Of a stretch of DNA of 64,000 bases, positions 1-6,422 are shown in pieces; within the stretch, counting starts at the first letter, position 1; each line of letters starts with the position of its first letter. The DNA is taken from contig NZ_CP040018.1 of assembly GCF_005280255.1 (NCBI RefSeq), positions 2,170,001 through 2,234,000 on the forward strand, in the 5' to 3' direction. Origin of the DNA: Arthrobacter sp. 24S4-2 (lineage in GTDB: Bacteria; Actinomycetota; Actinomycetes; Actinomycetales; Micrococcaceae). The notes below the pieces were generated by a model. That model did no database searches. It was not told the DNA's origin and saw nothing but the letters and a program-made list of their open reading frames with translations. A program made the position numbers and the translations under genes.

Positions 1-58
1 CTCCGGCGTACATGGAGTTGTCGCCCTCGGTCAGGTACGCGGTGGTGGTATTGCTCAT
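1..58 (-). CDS. N-terminus of an unidentified protein (partial)
   Basis: A leftward gene begins here and leaves the window. The visible N-terminus is MSNTTTAYLTEGDNSMYAG. An AGGAG ribosome-binding site lies 7 nt before the ATG, and the gene starts 11 nt after the stop of the FAH-family gene, so the two are probably co-transcribed. Nineteen residues are too few to name a family. Confidence 0.7.
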   Translation of the reverse strand, partial: MSNTTTAYLTEGDNSMYAG

Positions 59-69
59 GGTTTTCACTC

Positions 70-963
70 CTAGGTTGTTGCGGTTGAGGTAACCGGTGCG
101 CTGTAGGTTGCGCGGCCGTCGTTGTGATGGATGCGGATCCTGTTCTCCAGGCGTCCGATGCCTGCAATCTCGGTTGTAAGAAGATCGCCGTCCTGCAGGA
201 AGCGTGGGGGGTTCATTCCCATTCCCACTCCGCCGGGCGTGCCGGTCAGGACCAGGTCCCCCGGCCGCAGAACCGTGAAGTGGGAGATGTAGGAGAGGAG
301 CTTCGCGGGGCCGAACACCAGCGTGCCCGTGTTTCCGGCTTGCACCAGTTCACCGTTCACGTAACCGCGGACCTCGAAATCGCCTTCGACTTCATCGGCG
401 GTAATCATGACCGGCCCAACGGGGGTGCTGGCGTCGAAGGCTTTGCCCTGGAACCACTGCAGGGTGCGGTTCTGCCAGTCACGCATCGAAACATCGTTCG
501 CCACGGTGTAGCCGGCGATGGCCTGCAGGGCCTGTTCCTCATCTGCGCGGAATAAGGGGGAACCGACGACGACGGCCAGTTCGGCCTCCCAGTCAACCCG
601 TTCACTGCCGACGACGTCGATCGTGTCACCTGCCCCGGTCAATGTGTCCGCGTACTTCGCGAAGAGGGTGGGATATTCCGGGAGTTCCCGGCCCATTTCC
701 TGAATGTGATCGCTGTAGTTCAGACCGCAGCAAATCACCTTGCCCGCCGCCGGCAGCAGGGCTGCCAGCTCGGCGGCGGAAGCCGAAACGCTGTTGGCAT
801 TATGACGCTGTCCCGATACGACGGAATCGGCCGTCCGGCGCCATTGCGGGTCCGCGACCATAGTGCCCACGTCCGGGTATGGCAACGGCAGATAAGCAGT
901 GTCGTCCGAGACAAGTACCGCCGCCGTGGTGTGCTTGCCCGCACGCAGTGTGGCCAGTTTCAT
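70..963 (-). CDS. Fumarylacetoacetate hydrolase (FAH) family protein
   Basis: A 297-residue FAH-superfamily enzyme, the group that hydrolyses or isomerises C-C bonds in ring-cleavage products such as fumarylpyruvate or 2-hydroxyhepta-2,4-diene-1,7-dioate. The usual opening motif GLNYSDH is near residue 80. The acidic metal ligands are visible as E126 and E128 (DWEAELAVV) and D157 (ANDVSMRDW). The ATG at 963 was chosen because AAGGGA lies 9 nt before it; a TTG at 981 is in frame but has no ribosome-binding site. It is divergent from the RidA-like gene and precedes the truncated gene at the window edge. A ring-cleavage product hydrolase fits the aromatic theme of the block, but the substrate cannot be read from the sequence. 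Confidence 0.88.
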   Translation of the reverse strand: MKLATLRAGKHTTAAVLVSDDTAYLPLPYPDVGTMVADPQWRRTADSVVSGQRHNANSVSASAAELAALLPAAGKVICCGLNYSDHIQEMGRELPEYPTLFAKYADTLTGAGDTIDVVGSERVDWEAELAVVVGSPLFRADEEQALQAIAGYTVANDVSMRDWQNRTLQWFQGKAFDASTPVGPVMITADEVEGDFEVRGYVNGELVQAGNTGTLVFGPAKLLSYISHFTVLRPGDLVLTGTPGGVGMGMNPPRFLQDGDLLTTEIAGIGRLENRIRIHHNDGRATYSAPVTSTATT

Positions 964-985
964 CCGTCCAATTCCCTTCAATCAG

Positions 986-1016
986 ATATGTCGACTTTTT
1001 TACGGTCGTCACATAT
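986..1016. promoter_or_regulatory. Inverted repeat in the FAH/RidA divergent promoter region
   Basis: ATATGT (986-991) and ACATAT (1011-1016) form a perfect 6-bp inverted repeat with 19 bp between. The minus strand of 1002-1011 reads TGACGACCGT, a decamer that recurs at 2121-2130 in the next divergent region. This may be an operator; which regulator binds is unknown. Confidence 0.35.
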
Positions 1017-1097
1017 GCTCAAGGTAGCACGATGCAGAGGATCTGAAAAGAGCTCTTTTCCCGAACGACGACAACCCCATATGCAGGAGGAACCACC

Positions 1098-1496
1098 GTG
1101 ACCAACAGGACAGTCAACCCCCAGTCGCTTCCCAAACCATCCGGGTATGCCCATGGCATCCTTGCCGGGAACACCGTGTATCTGGGAGGCCAGACGGCAC
1201 TGGACAAGGACATGAATATCGTGCCCGGCGGCATTGTTGAACAGTTCAGGCAGGCGTTTTCGAACGTTCTGACAACGCTGGCGGAGGCCGGGGGACAGCC
1301 GCAGGACCTGGTCAGCGTCACGATCTATCTCACCGACGTCGACGACTACATGGCGAACGGCCGTGAAATCGGACGGATCTGGCGCGAGATGGCGGGCTCG
1401 GAGTATCCCGCCATGGCCGGCATTGGCGTTACCCGGCTGTGGCAGAAGGAAGCTCTCATCGAGATCCAGGGGATTGCGGTGATCGGAAACCGCTGA
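1098..1496 (+). CDS. RidA/YjgF/UK114 family protein
   Basis: A 132-residue Rid-family protein. RidA hydrolyses reactive enamine/imine intermediates to keto acids plus ammonia, and catabolic paralogues act on unstable enamines made in ring degradation. The family arginine that binds the carboxylate is present at R113 (GVTRLWQKEALIEIQG), as is the C-terminal IEIQGIAV strand. The GTG start is preceded by GCAGGAGG at good spacing. It is divergent from the FAH gene. The context suggests it processes an amino-substituted intermediate from an N-containing aromatic, which is an inference. Confidence 0.9.
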   Translation: MTNRTVNPQSLPKPSGYAHGILAGNTVYLGGQTALDKDMNIVPGGIVEQFRQAFSNVLTTLAEAGGQPQDLVSVTIYLTDVDDYMANGREIGRIWREMAGSEYPAMAGIGVTRLWQKEALIEIQGIAVIGNR

Positions 1497-1551
1497 TTCT
1501 GCGGGCGGTGGCTCTTCCGGCCCCGCGAACCGACACCGTGTCGGATTTGTG

Positions 1552-1585
1552 AACGGCCCCGGCGTGCATGCATGCCGGGGCCGTT
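1552..1585. terminator. Bidirectional hairpin terminator
   Basis: A perfect 12-bp GC-rich stem, AACGGCCCCGGC (1552-1563) with GCCGGGGCCGTT (1574-1585), has a 10-nt loop. It lies between convergent genes (RidA-like and thioesterase), as expected for a shared terminator. Confidence 0.8.
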
Positions 1586-1621
1586 CTCATGACGCGAAGC
1601 GCCTACCCGCTCCTATGTGGT

Positions 1622-2062
1622 TCAGTTCCGCGTCGTGAGCTGAAGTGACTGTACGGCTTCCACCATGTGTGCCGGCCAGGGCTGGGCCGTCAAGGACCCT
1701 GAAGGGACGTGGGCCACGGTCACCGTGCCGAATGCCGCGATTCCGCCTTGGGATTCGAGATGGGGATGGCCGAACACTTCAAAGGCGTAGGTCATGGACG
1801 TGCGGCCAATTTTTTGGATTCCGACAGTTGCCGTGATGCGCTGGCCGAACCAGAGTTTAGCCCTGTAGCTGATTGCCTGGTGTACACGCGGTGCGCTCGG
1901 GAAATAATCAGGAAGGTTGAGGGCCCGGAAGAGCTCCGCTTCCGCGGACTCAACCCAGCGCATGACAGAGGAATTGTGCTGGTGGCCGGAGGCGTCGGTG
2001 TCTACCCATTCGACATTGCGATCGATGCTGGCATGCCGGCTTGGGCTCGTCCGGTCAGTCAT
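1622..2062 (-). CDS. Acyl-CoA thioesterase, hotdog fold (4HBT/YbgC-like)
   Basis: A 146-residue single hotdog-domain protein. The 4-hydroxybenzoyl-CoA-thioesterase-like signature is visible near residues 18-35 (VEWVDTDASGHQHN...W), including the catalytic-type Asp of the DTDxxGH motif. Such enzymes hydrolyse aromatic or short acyl-CoA esters. The ATG at 2062 has GAAGGGAG about 5 nt upstream; a GTG at 2092 is in frame but lacks a site. It is divergent from the small peptide gene and the PaaX-like regulator, an arrangement that suggests shared control. The acyl group is unknown. Confidence 0.85.
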   Translation of the reverse strand: MTDRTSPSRHASIDRNVEWVDTDASGHQHNSSVMRWVESAEAELFRALNLPDYFPSAPRVHQAISYRAKLWFGQRITATVGIQKIGRTSMTYAFEVFGHPHLESQGGIAAFGTVTVAHVPSGSLTAQPWPAHMVEAVQSLQLTTRN

Positions 2063-2120
2063 GGGTCTCCCTTCAGCGTGTGATGATCCCACGTCACAGG
2101 GCCCTATTATATCCCTGCGA

Positions 2121-2130
2121 TGACGACCGT
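2121..2130 (+). promoter_or_regulatory. Decamer TGACGACCGT, possible operator
   Basis: The decamer TGACGACCGT lies between the thioesterase gene and the small peptide/PaaX genes. The same ten bases occur on the minus strand at 1002-1011 between the FAH and RidA genes. A site shared by two neighbouring divergent promoters could bind the PaaX-like regulator encoded next door; this is a guess. Confidence 0.3.
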
Positions 2131-2298
2131 TCGCGAATCCGCGATGGTTGTGATTGGGGAGCCGGCGAACGGCGCACGAATGAATTTCATGTCGCTCTCT
2201 TTACGCCCGTCACCAAGACGGCATATACTTATTTTCATTACGCATGCCTGACGGCGGCACTGACGCCGCGTTCTACATGCCCTTTCCAAGGAGTTCCG

Positions 2299-2439
2299 AT
2301 GTCTGTTTCCGACTTTGACGAACGCAACGAACAGACCCATGAAGCATCGACGGGTGCCATGAGTCAGGAGGAATTTGAGGAGGTTTTCGGCGGGTCTGTT
2401 CCGGTTTGTGCCCCGTGGGTCGGATTGATGTTCATCTAG
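2299..2439 (+). CDS. 46-residue peptide with acidic leader and hydrophobic tail
   Basis: A short gene with a strong ribosome-binding site (AAGGAG, 6 nt before ATG). The first about 30 residues are polar and acidic (MSVSDFDERNEQTHEASTG, then EEFEEVFGG). The last 14 (SVPVCAPWVGLMFI) are hydrophobic with one Cys, one Trp and two Pro. This charged leader, Gly-Gly and hydrophobic tail pattern resembles precursors of ribosomally made peptides. No modifying enzyme of a known RiPP class is in the window, so it could equally be a regulatory leader ORF for the PaaX-like gene 95 nt downstream. I do not recognise the family. Confidence 0.5.
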   Translation: MSVSDFDERNEQTHEASTGAMSQEEFEEVFGGSVPVCAPWVGLMFI

Positions 2440-2476
2440 CATCCTGCCTGCGGCCGTGTGCCAGGATGCAGGATGC
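2440..2476 (+). terminator. Hairpin after the small peptide gene
   Basis: GCATCCTGC (2440-2448) pairs with GCAGGATGC (2468-2476), a 9-bp stem starting at the peptide stop codon. An alternative partner, CAGGATGC at 2462-2469, gives a shorter hairpin, so two competing folds exist. It has no U-tract; it could be a weak terminator, an attenuator, or a processing or stability element between the peptide and the PaaX-like gene. Confidence 0.45.
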
Positions 2477-2534
2477 ACGCTCCTCAGGCCTGTAACCTTG
2501 GACTGTTAAGGCGATCCATTATCGGAGGTGTTGA

Positions 2535-3395
2535 ATGTCTGGAGTCAATGTTGTCCCTGACATTTCACCCATGCCACGCCACCAGCATCTCATCGTGACC
2601 GTCTACGGACTTTATGCCCGCGCCCATGACGGCGCATTTGCAGTATCAGAGCTGATACAACTTCTGAGCGATCTGGGAGTTGAGTCAGCCGGAGTGCGCT
2701 CGTCAGTCTCGCGGCTGAAGAAGCGTGGAGTTCTCGTCAGCCTCCGAAAGAACGGGTCGGCCGCCTACAGGCTGGCGCCAGGACTGGAGGATGTTTTCCG
2801 GGCGGGCGACGAACGCATTTTCTCCCCGCACCGCGCACGCAAGGGTGATGACTGGATCCTGACATCATTCTCCGTCCCTGAGTCGCAGCGGCATCTTCGC
2901 CACAAGCTCCGCACCATCCTGACGCGCATCGGTTGCGGCCAGGTTTCGCCGGGCTTATGGATAGCCCCCGGCAACCTGGCGGACGAAGTAAGTCAACAGC
3001 TCGAACGCGCGTCCCTGATGGAATACGTGGACCTGTTTAAGGCAGCCCACCTGACCGAAGATCATATCCGGTCGAAGGTCGGGCAATGGTGGGACCTGCC
3101 CTCTCTTGACGCCCTATATGCGGACTTCATCGACCGCCACGAACCTGTACTGCAGCGCTGGTCCGAATTGCCCCTGAGCGAACCTGAGTCACCGGAGTAT
3201 CTCAGGCAGGCCTTCGCCGACTACGTCCCGATGGTGACCCAATGGCGCCGTTTGCCCTATATGGATCCCGGCCTGCCTGAAGAGTATCTTCCCGGTGACT
3301 GGAGCGGCCTGGCCGCCGAGGCACTCTTTGCCAAGCTGCACTCACTGCTTGGCCCGATCGCCAAGCGCTACGCACGGTCGGTCGTCGAAGACTAG
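2535..3395 (+). CDS. PaaX family transcriptional regulator
   Basis: A 286-residue PaaX-type repressor. The N-terminal winged helix-turn-helix spans about residues 18-85 (LIVTVYGLYAR, then VRSSVSRLKKRGVL) and is followed by the PaaX central and C-terminal domains, including the region around GLWIAPGNL and RRLPYMDPGLP. PaaX of Escherichia coli represses phenylacetate genes and is released by phenylacetyl-CoA; relatives control other aromatic acyl-CoA pathways. GGAGGTGTTGA before the ATG gives a strong start. The divergent thioesterase and the aromatic catabolic genes around it are likely targets. Confidence 0.9.
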   Translation: MSGVNVVPDISPMPRHQHLIVTVYGLYARAHDGAFAVSELIQLLSDLGVESAGVRSSVSRLKKRGVLVSLRKNGSAAYRLAPGLEDVFRAGDERIFSPHRARKGDDWILTSFSVPESQRHLRHKLRTILTRIGCGQVSPGLWIAPGNLADEVSQQLERASLMEYVDLFKAAHLTEDHIRSKVGQWWDLPSLDALYADFIDRHEPVLQRWSELPLSEPESPEYLRQAFADYVPMVTQWRRLPYMDPGLPEEYLPGDWSGLAAEALFAKLHSLLGPIAKRYARSVVED

Positions 3396-3648
3396 ACAGT
3401 CCGCCGACGAGGACTACTCACTGCGTTGGGAGCGCATTCAACCAGGGCCCATTCGCTCGAGCCCATGCGTCAAGTGCTGTCTTTTGTTCCACTGCTTCTG
3501 GTACTTTGACGCGGCCGGAAAGCTGTCTGACCCGCCCCGGGGCCCCGTGAAGTCCACTCTCTAGAGATAATTTTTTTGTCGCAAAGAAAACGTTACAAAT
3601 TTCGGTAGAAAGTGGATAGAATCAAGATCACTCCCGAGAAGGACTGCC
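3396..3648. other. Intergenic region with a candidate promoter
   Basis: No convincing gene. The last part is AT-rich compared with its surroundings (from about 3568) and holds a possible -35 TTACAA (3593-3598) and -10 TAGAAT (3617-3622) spaced by 18 bp. These could drive the cyclase/ThDP transcription unit. Confidence 0.35.
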
Positions 3649-3897
3649 ATGGTGGACGCACGGACGCACGACCAGACCGGCTCCGCGGCCAAGGTAACTT
3701 GCGCTGTCACCCAAGTCATGTCCCCGGACACCGAAGGCTACTCACCGTGGTGCGGGACGCCCGTAAGGCGCTTCGTTTCTCCATACGCCACGGGGATTCC
3801 CCATTTCGCGACCCGCGGTGGCAACTGGCGCCGGACGGCCGGTAGGGGTCCATTTGAACTCAATACAAACCGCATAGGAGAACAATGTCTGTACTAG
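3649..3897 (+). CDS. Possible small protein, 82 residues, unidentified
   Basis: The ATG is preceded by GAGAAGGA at good spacing, and the frame overlaps the start of the cyclase gene by 13 nt. The product shows no recognisable motif and its composition (many Arg, Gly, Thr, Pro) does not look strongly coding. It may be a leader ORF or a chance frame. Confidence 0.25.
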   Translation: MVDARTHDQTGSAAKVTCAVTQVMSPDTEGYSPWCGTPVRRFVSPYATGIPHFATRGGNWRRTAGRGPFELNTNRIGEQCLY

Positions 3898-4661
3898 CCG
3901 GGCTCACAGCAGCCCTCACAGATGGTTCCGTAGAAGTCATAGACCTGACGACTCCGCTCAGCAGCGATACGCCAATACTGAATCTTCCGCAGCCCCTCGC
4001 CAACACCGTAGGCCTCAGCCTTTCGCCCGTGAGCAACTTTGATGACGCCGGCCCGGCGTGGGCCTGGAACGATGTGACCGTTGGGGAGCATGCCGGCACC
4101 CACCTGGACGCGCCCGTGCACTGGATTTCGGGCAGAAACGGCAAATCCGTTGACCAGATAGAGCCCCACCGCCTCATCGGACCTCTGATCGTCATCGACA
4201 AGAGCGCCGATGTGGCCGAAAATCCGGACTTTCTGCTGGAGCCTGAGCACTTTGAGCAGTGGCAGGAAACGCACGGCCAGTTGCCCGACAATTGCTGGGT
4301 GATCTTCCGGACCGGCTGGTCCTCCAGAGGCGGGAATGCCGCCGACTTCGTCAATGCCGATGACGCCGGGCCGCACACTCCGGGGGTGTCCGTAGCTGGC
4401 GCCCAATGGATTGCAGCCAATACCAGCATCAGCGGGTTCGGGGTCGAAACGGTGGGCATCGATGCGGGCCAGGCGGCAACTTTCGACCCGATGTTCCCCG
4501 TCCACTCATTTCTCCTTGGGGCCGACAAGTACGGCCTGACGTCACTTCGACAGGTGGACAGGCTTCCCACGGTGGGAGCTACCCTCGTGGTCGCCCCCTT
4601 GCCAATTGTCGGAGGCACCGGCAGTCCCACCCGCGTCTATGCCCTTGTGGAGGGATCATGA
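3885..4661 (+). CDS. Cyclase family metal hydrolase, isatin-hydrolase/kynurenine-formamidase type
   Basis: A 258-residue member of the cyclase family (PF04199). The metal-binding HxGTHxDxPxH motif is intact: H69, H73, D75 and H79. Members open amide rings or cleave formamides; well-studied ones are kynurenine formamidase and isatin hydrolase, which converts isatin to isatinate. TAGGAGAACA before the ATG is a good start. The stop codon overlaps the ATG of the ThDP enzyme, so the two products are made together. With indole-oxidising-type monooxygenases in the same block, isatin hydrolysis is the most economical role; other cyclic amides cannot be excluded. Confidence 0.85.
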   Translation: MSVLAGLTAALTDGSVEVIDLTTPLSSDTPILNLPQPLANTVGLSLSPVSNFDDAGPAWAWNDVTVGEHAGTHLDAPVHWISGRNGKSVDQIEPHRLIGPLIVIDKSADVAENPDFLLEPEHFEQWQETHGQLPDNCWVIFRTGWSSRGGNAADFVNADDAGPHTPGVSVAGAQWIAANTSISGFGVETVGIDAGQAATFDPMFPVHSFLLGADKYGLTSLRQVDRLPTVGATLVVAPLPIVGGTGSPTRVYALVEGS

Positions 4662-6334
4662 GCGAGAACGTAAAAGTGTCCACCCTTGTTGCCCAAACTC
4701 TGGCCAAATTGGGCGTGGGCCACGTCTTTGGCGTTGTCGGAAGCGGCAACTTTGATGTCACGAACATCCTCGTGCAGGCCGGCGTGCCCTATACAGCTGC
4801 CCGACATGAGGGTGGTGCCGCCACCATGGCCGATGCCTATTCTCGAATGTCCGGCAAAGTCGGAGTGGTCAGCACGCATCAGGGATGCGGCCTAAGCAAT
4901 GCCATTACGGGCATCGGGGAAGCGGCGAAGAGCCGGACACCGATGATTGTTTTGACCGCGGACACACAAAGCGCTGCGGTCCGATCGAATTTCAGGATTG
5001 ATCAGGACTCCCTTGCCCGAAGCATCGGGGCAGTGGCGGAACGGATTCACTCCGTGGAGTCGGCCGTGGCCGATACCGTGCGGGCGTTCCGCACCGCAGT
5101 CAACGAACGCCGCACCGTCGTCCTCAGTCTCCCTCTTGACGTGCAGAGCGGTTTCGCGCCGGACACCCTCGATTCTGTCCGGCTGCAGGAACCAACACGG
5201 TTGCGGCCTGATCCCGCAGCAGTGGAGCACCTCGTTCACCTGCTCCAGCGGGCCGAACGCCCCGTGTTTGTGGCCGGACGGGGAGGGCGTGGGGCGAAGG
5301 AAGCCCTTCTCGCCTTGGCCGAGCATGCCGGAGCTCTGGTGGCAACCTCCGCGGTGGCCAACGGGCTATTCAATGGCGAAACCTTTAACCTGGGCATTTC
5401 CGGGGGCTTCTCGTCACCGGTGACAGCTGAGCTCATCAGCGGGGCAGACCTGATTGTCGGGTGGGGCTGCACCCTGAACATGTGGACCATGCGGCATGGC
5501 CGGCTGATTTCCCCGGGCACGAAGGTGGTCCAGGTTGATGTCGAGGACGCTTCGCTGGGAGCCAACCGGCCAATTTCGCTGGGCGTCCTGGGGGACTCTG
5601 CACTCACCGCTACGGATGCGCTGGCTGTGTTGAAAGCCGCTCAGCCGGCTCCAGCGGAAAAGTATCGCACGGAGACCAATGCAGTGACCATCAAGCAGGG
5701 ATCGCGGTGGAGGGACGTCGACACGGCTGACCTGTCCACGTCGACACTGATCGATCCGCGCGTCCTCAGCCGGGAACTTGATTCGCTCCTGCCCACGAAC
5801 CGTATTGTTTCCGTGGACTCAGGAAACTTCATGGGCTATCCGAGTCAGTACCTGGCCGTGCCAGACGAGTTTGGCTTTTGCTTCACGCAGGCGTTCCAAG
5901 CCATTGGGCTGGGTCTATACACCGCCATCGGCGCTGCGATTGCCCAACCTGAACGTGTCCCCGTCCTGGGCGCCGGCGACGGCGGTTTCCTGATGGGGAT
6001 CAGTGAATTGGAAACAGCCGTCCGCCTCAAACTGCCCCTGGTGTGCATCGTTTACAACGATGCCGCATACGGGGCTGAAGTGCACCATTTTGCTGAGCTT
6101 GACGACTCCCTGGATCTTCGCAGTGTGAAATTTCCGGAGACGGACATTGCTGCCATTGCCCGGGGATTCGGCGCGGATGGCATCACCGTGCGCACCCTTG
6201 ACGATCTGGAGCCGGTAAAGGCGTGGGTTGCCAGGTTCCACGCCGGGTCTGAGAGCCGTCCGTTGGTCATTGATGCGAAGATCGCCTCCGACGGGGGATC
6301 ATGGTGGCTGGCGGAAGCATTCCAAGGCCACTGA
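4658..6334 (+). CDS. ThDP-dependent 2-oxoacid decarboxylase (benzoylformate-decarboxylase/ALS superfamily)
   Basis: A 558-residue enzyme with the three-domain acetolactate synthase/benzoylformate decarboxylase layout. The N-terminal domain has the catalytic Glu (E51, in AARHEGGAATMADAYSR). The C-terminal ThDP-binding motif begins at GDGG (about residue 440) and ends at YND (about residue 468). The start is fixed by ATGA overlap with the cyclase stop. If the cyclase makes isatinate (2-aminobenzoylformate), this enzyme could decarboxylate it to 2-aminobenzaldehyde, or act oxidatively towards anthranilate; benzoylformate is the unsubstituted analogue. The substrate is inferred from gene context only. 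Confidence 0.85.
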   Translation: MSENVKVSTLVAQTLAKLGVGHVFGVVGSGNFDVTNILVQAGVPYTAARHEGGAATMADAYSRMSGKVGVVSTHQGCGLSNAITGIGEAAKSRTPMIVLTADTQSAAVRSNFRIDQDSLARSIGAVAERIHSVESAVADTVRAFRTAVNERRTVVLSLPLDVQSGFAPDTLDSVRLQEPTRLRPDPAAVEHLVHLLQRAERPVFVAGRGGRGAKEALLALAEHAGALVATSAVANGLFNGETFNLGISGGFSSPVTAELISGADLIVGWGCTLNMWTMRHGRLISPGTKVVQVDVEDASLGANRPISLGVLGDSALTATDALAVLKAAQPAPAEKYRTETNAVTIKQGSRWRDVDTADLSTSTLIDPRVLSRELDSLLPTNRIVSVDSGNFMGYPSQYLAVPDEFGFCFTQAFQAIGLGLYTAIGAAIAQPERVPVLGAGDGGFLMGISELETAVRLKLPLVCIVYNDAAYGAEVHHFAELDDSLDLRSVKFPETDIAAIARGFGADGITVRTLDDLEPVKAWVARFHAGSESRPLVIDAKIASDGGSWWLAEAFQGH

Positions 6335-6345
6335 TTCAGTCATGA

Positions 6346-6391
6346 CTGAAGGGGACTGGATCCGGCCGTGGCCGGGTTCGGTCCCCTTCAG
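6346..6391. terminator. Bidirectional hairpin terminator
   Basis: CTGAAGGGGAC (6346-6356) and GTCCCCTTCAG (6381-6391) form an 11-bp perfect stem; the loop holds a second small GC-rich hairpin. It lies between the convergent ThDP enzyme and glutamate dehydrogenase genes. Confidence 0.75.
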
Positions 6392-6422
6392 CTTCCCCGC
6401 CATGATGCGGAAGTGAACGCCG

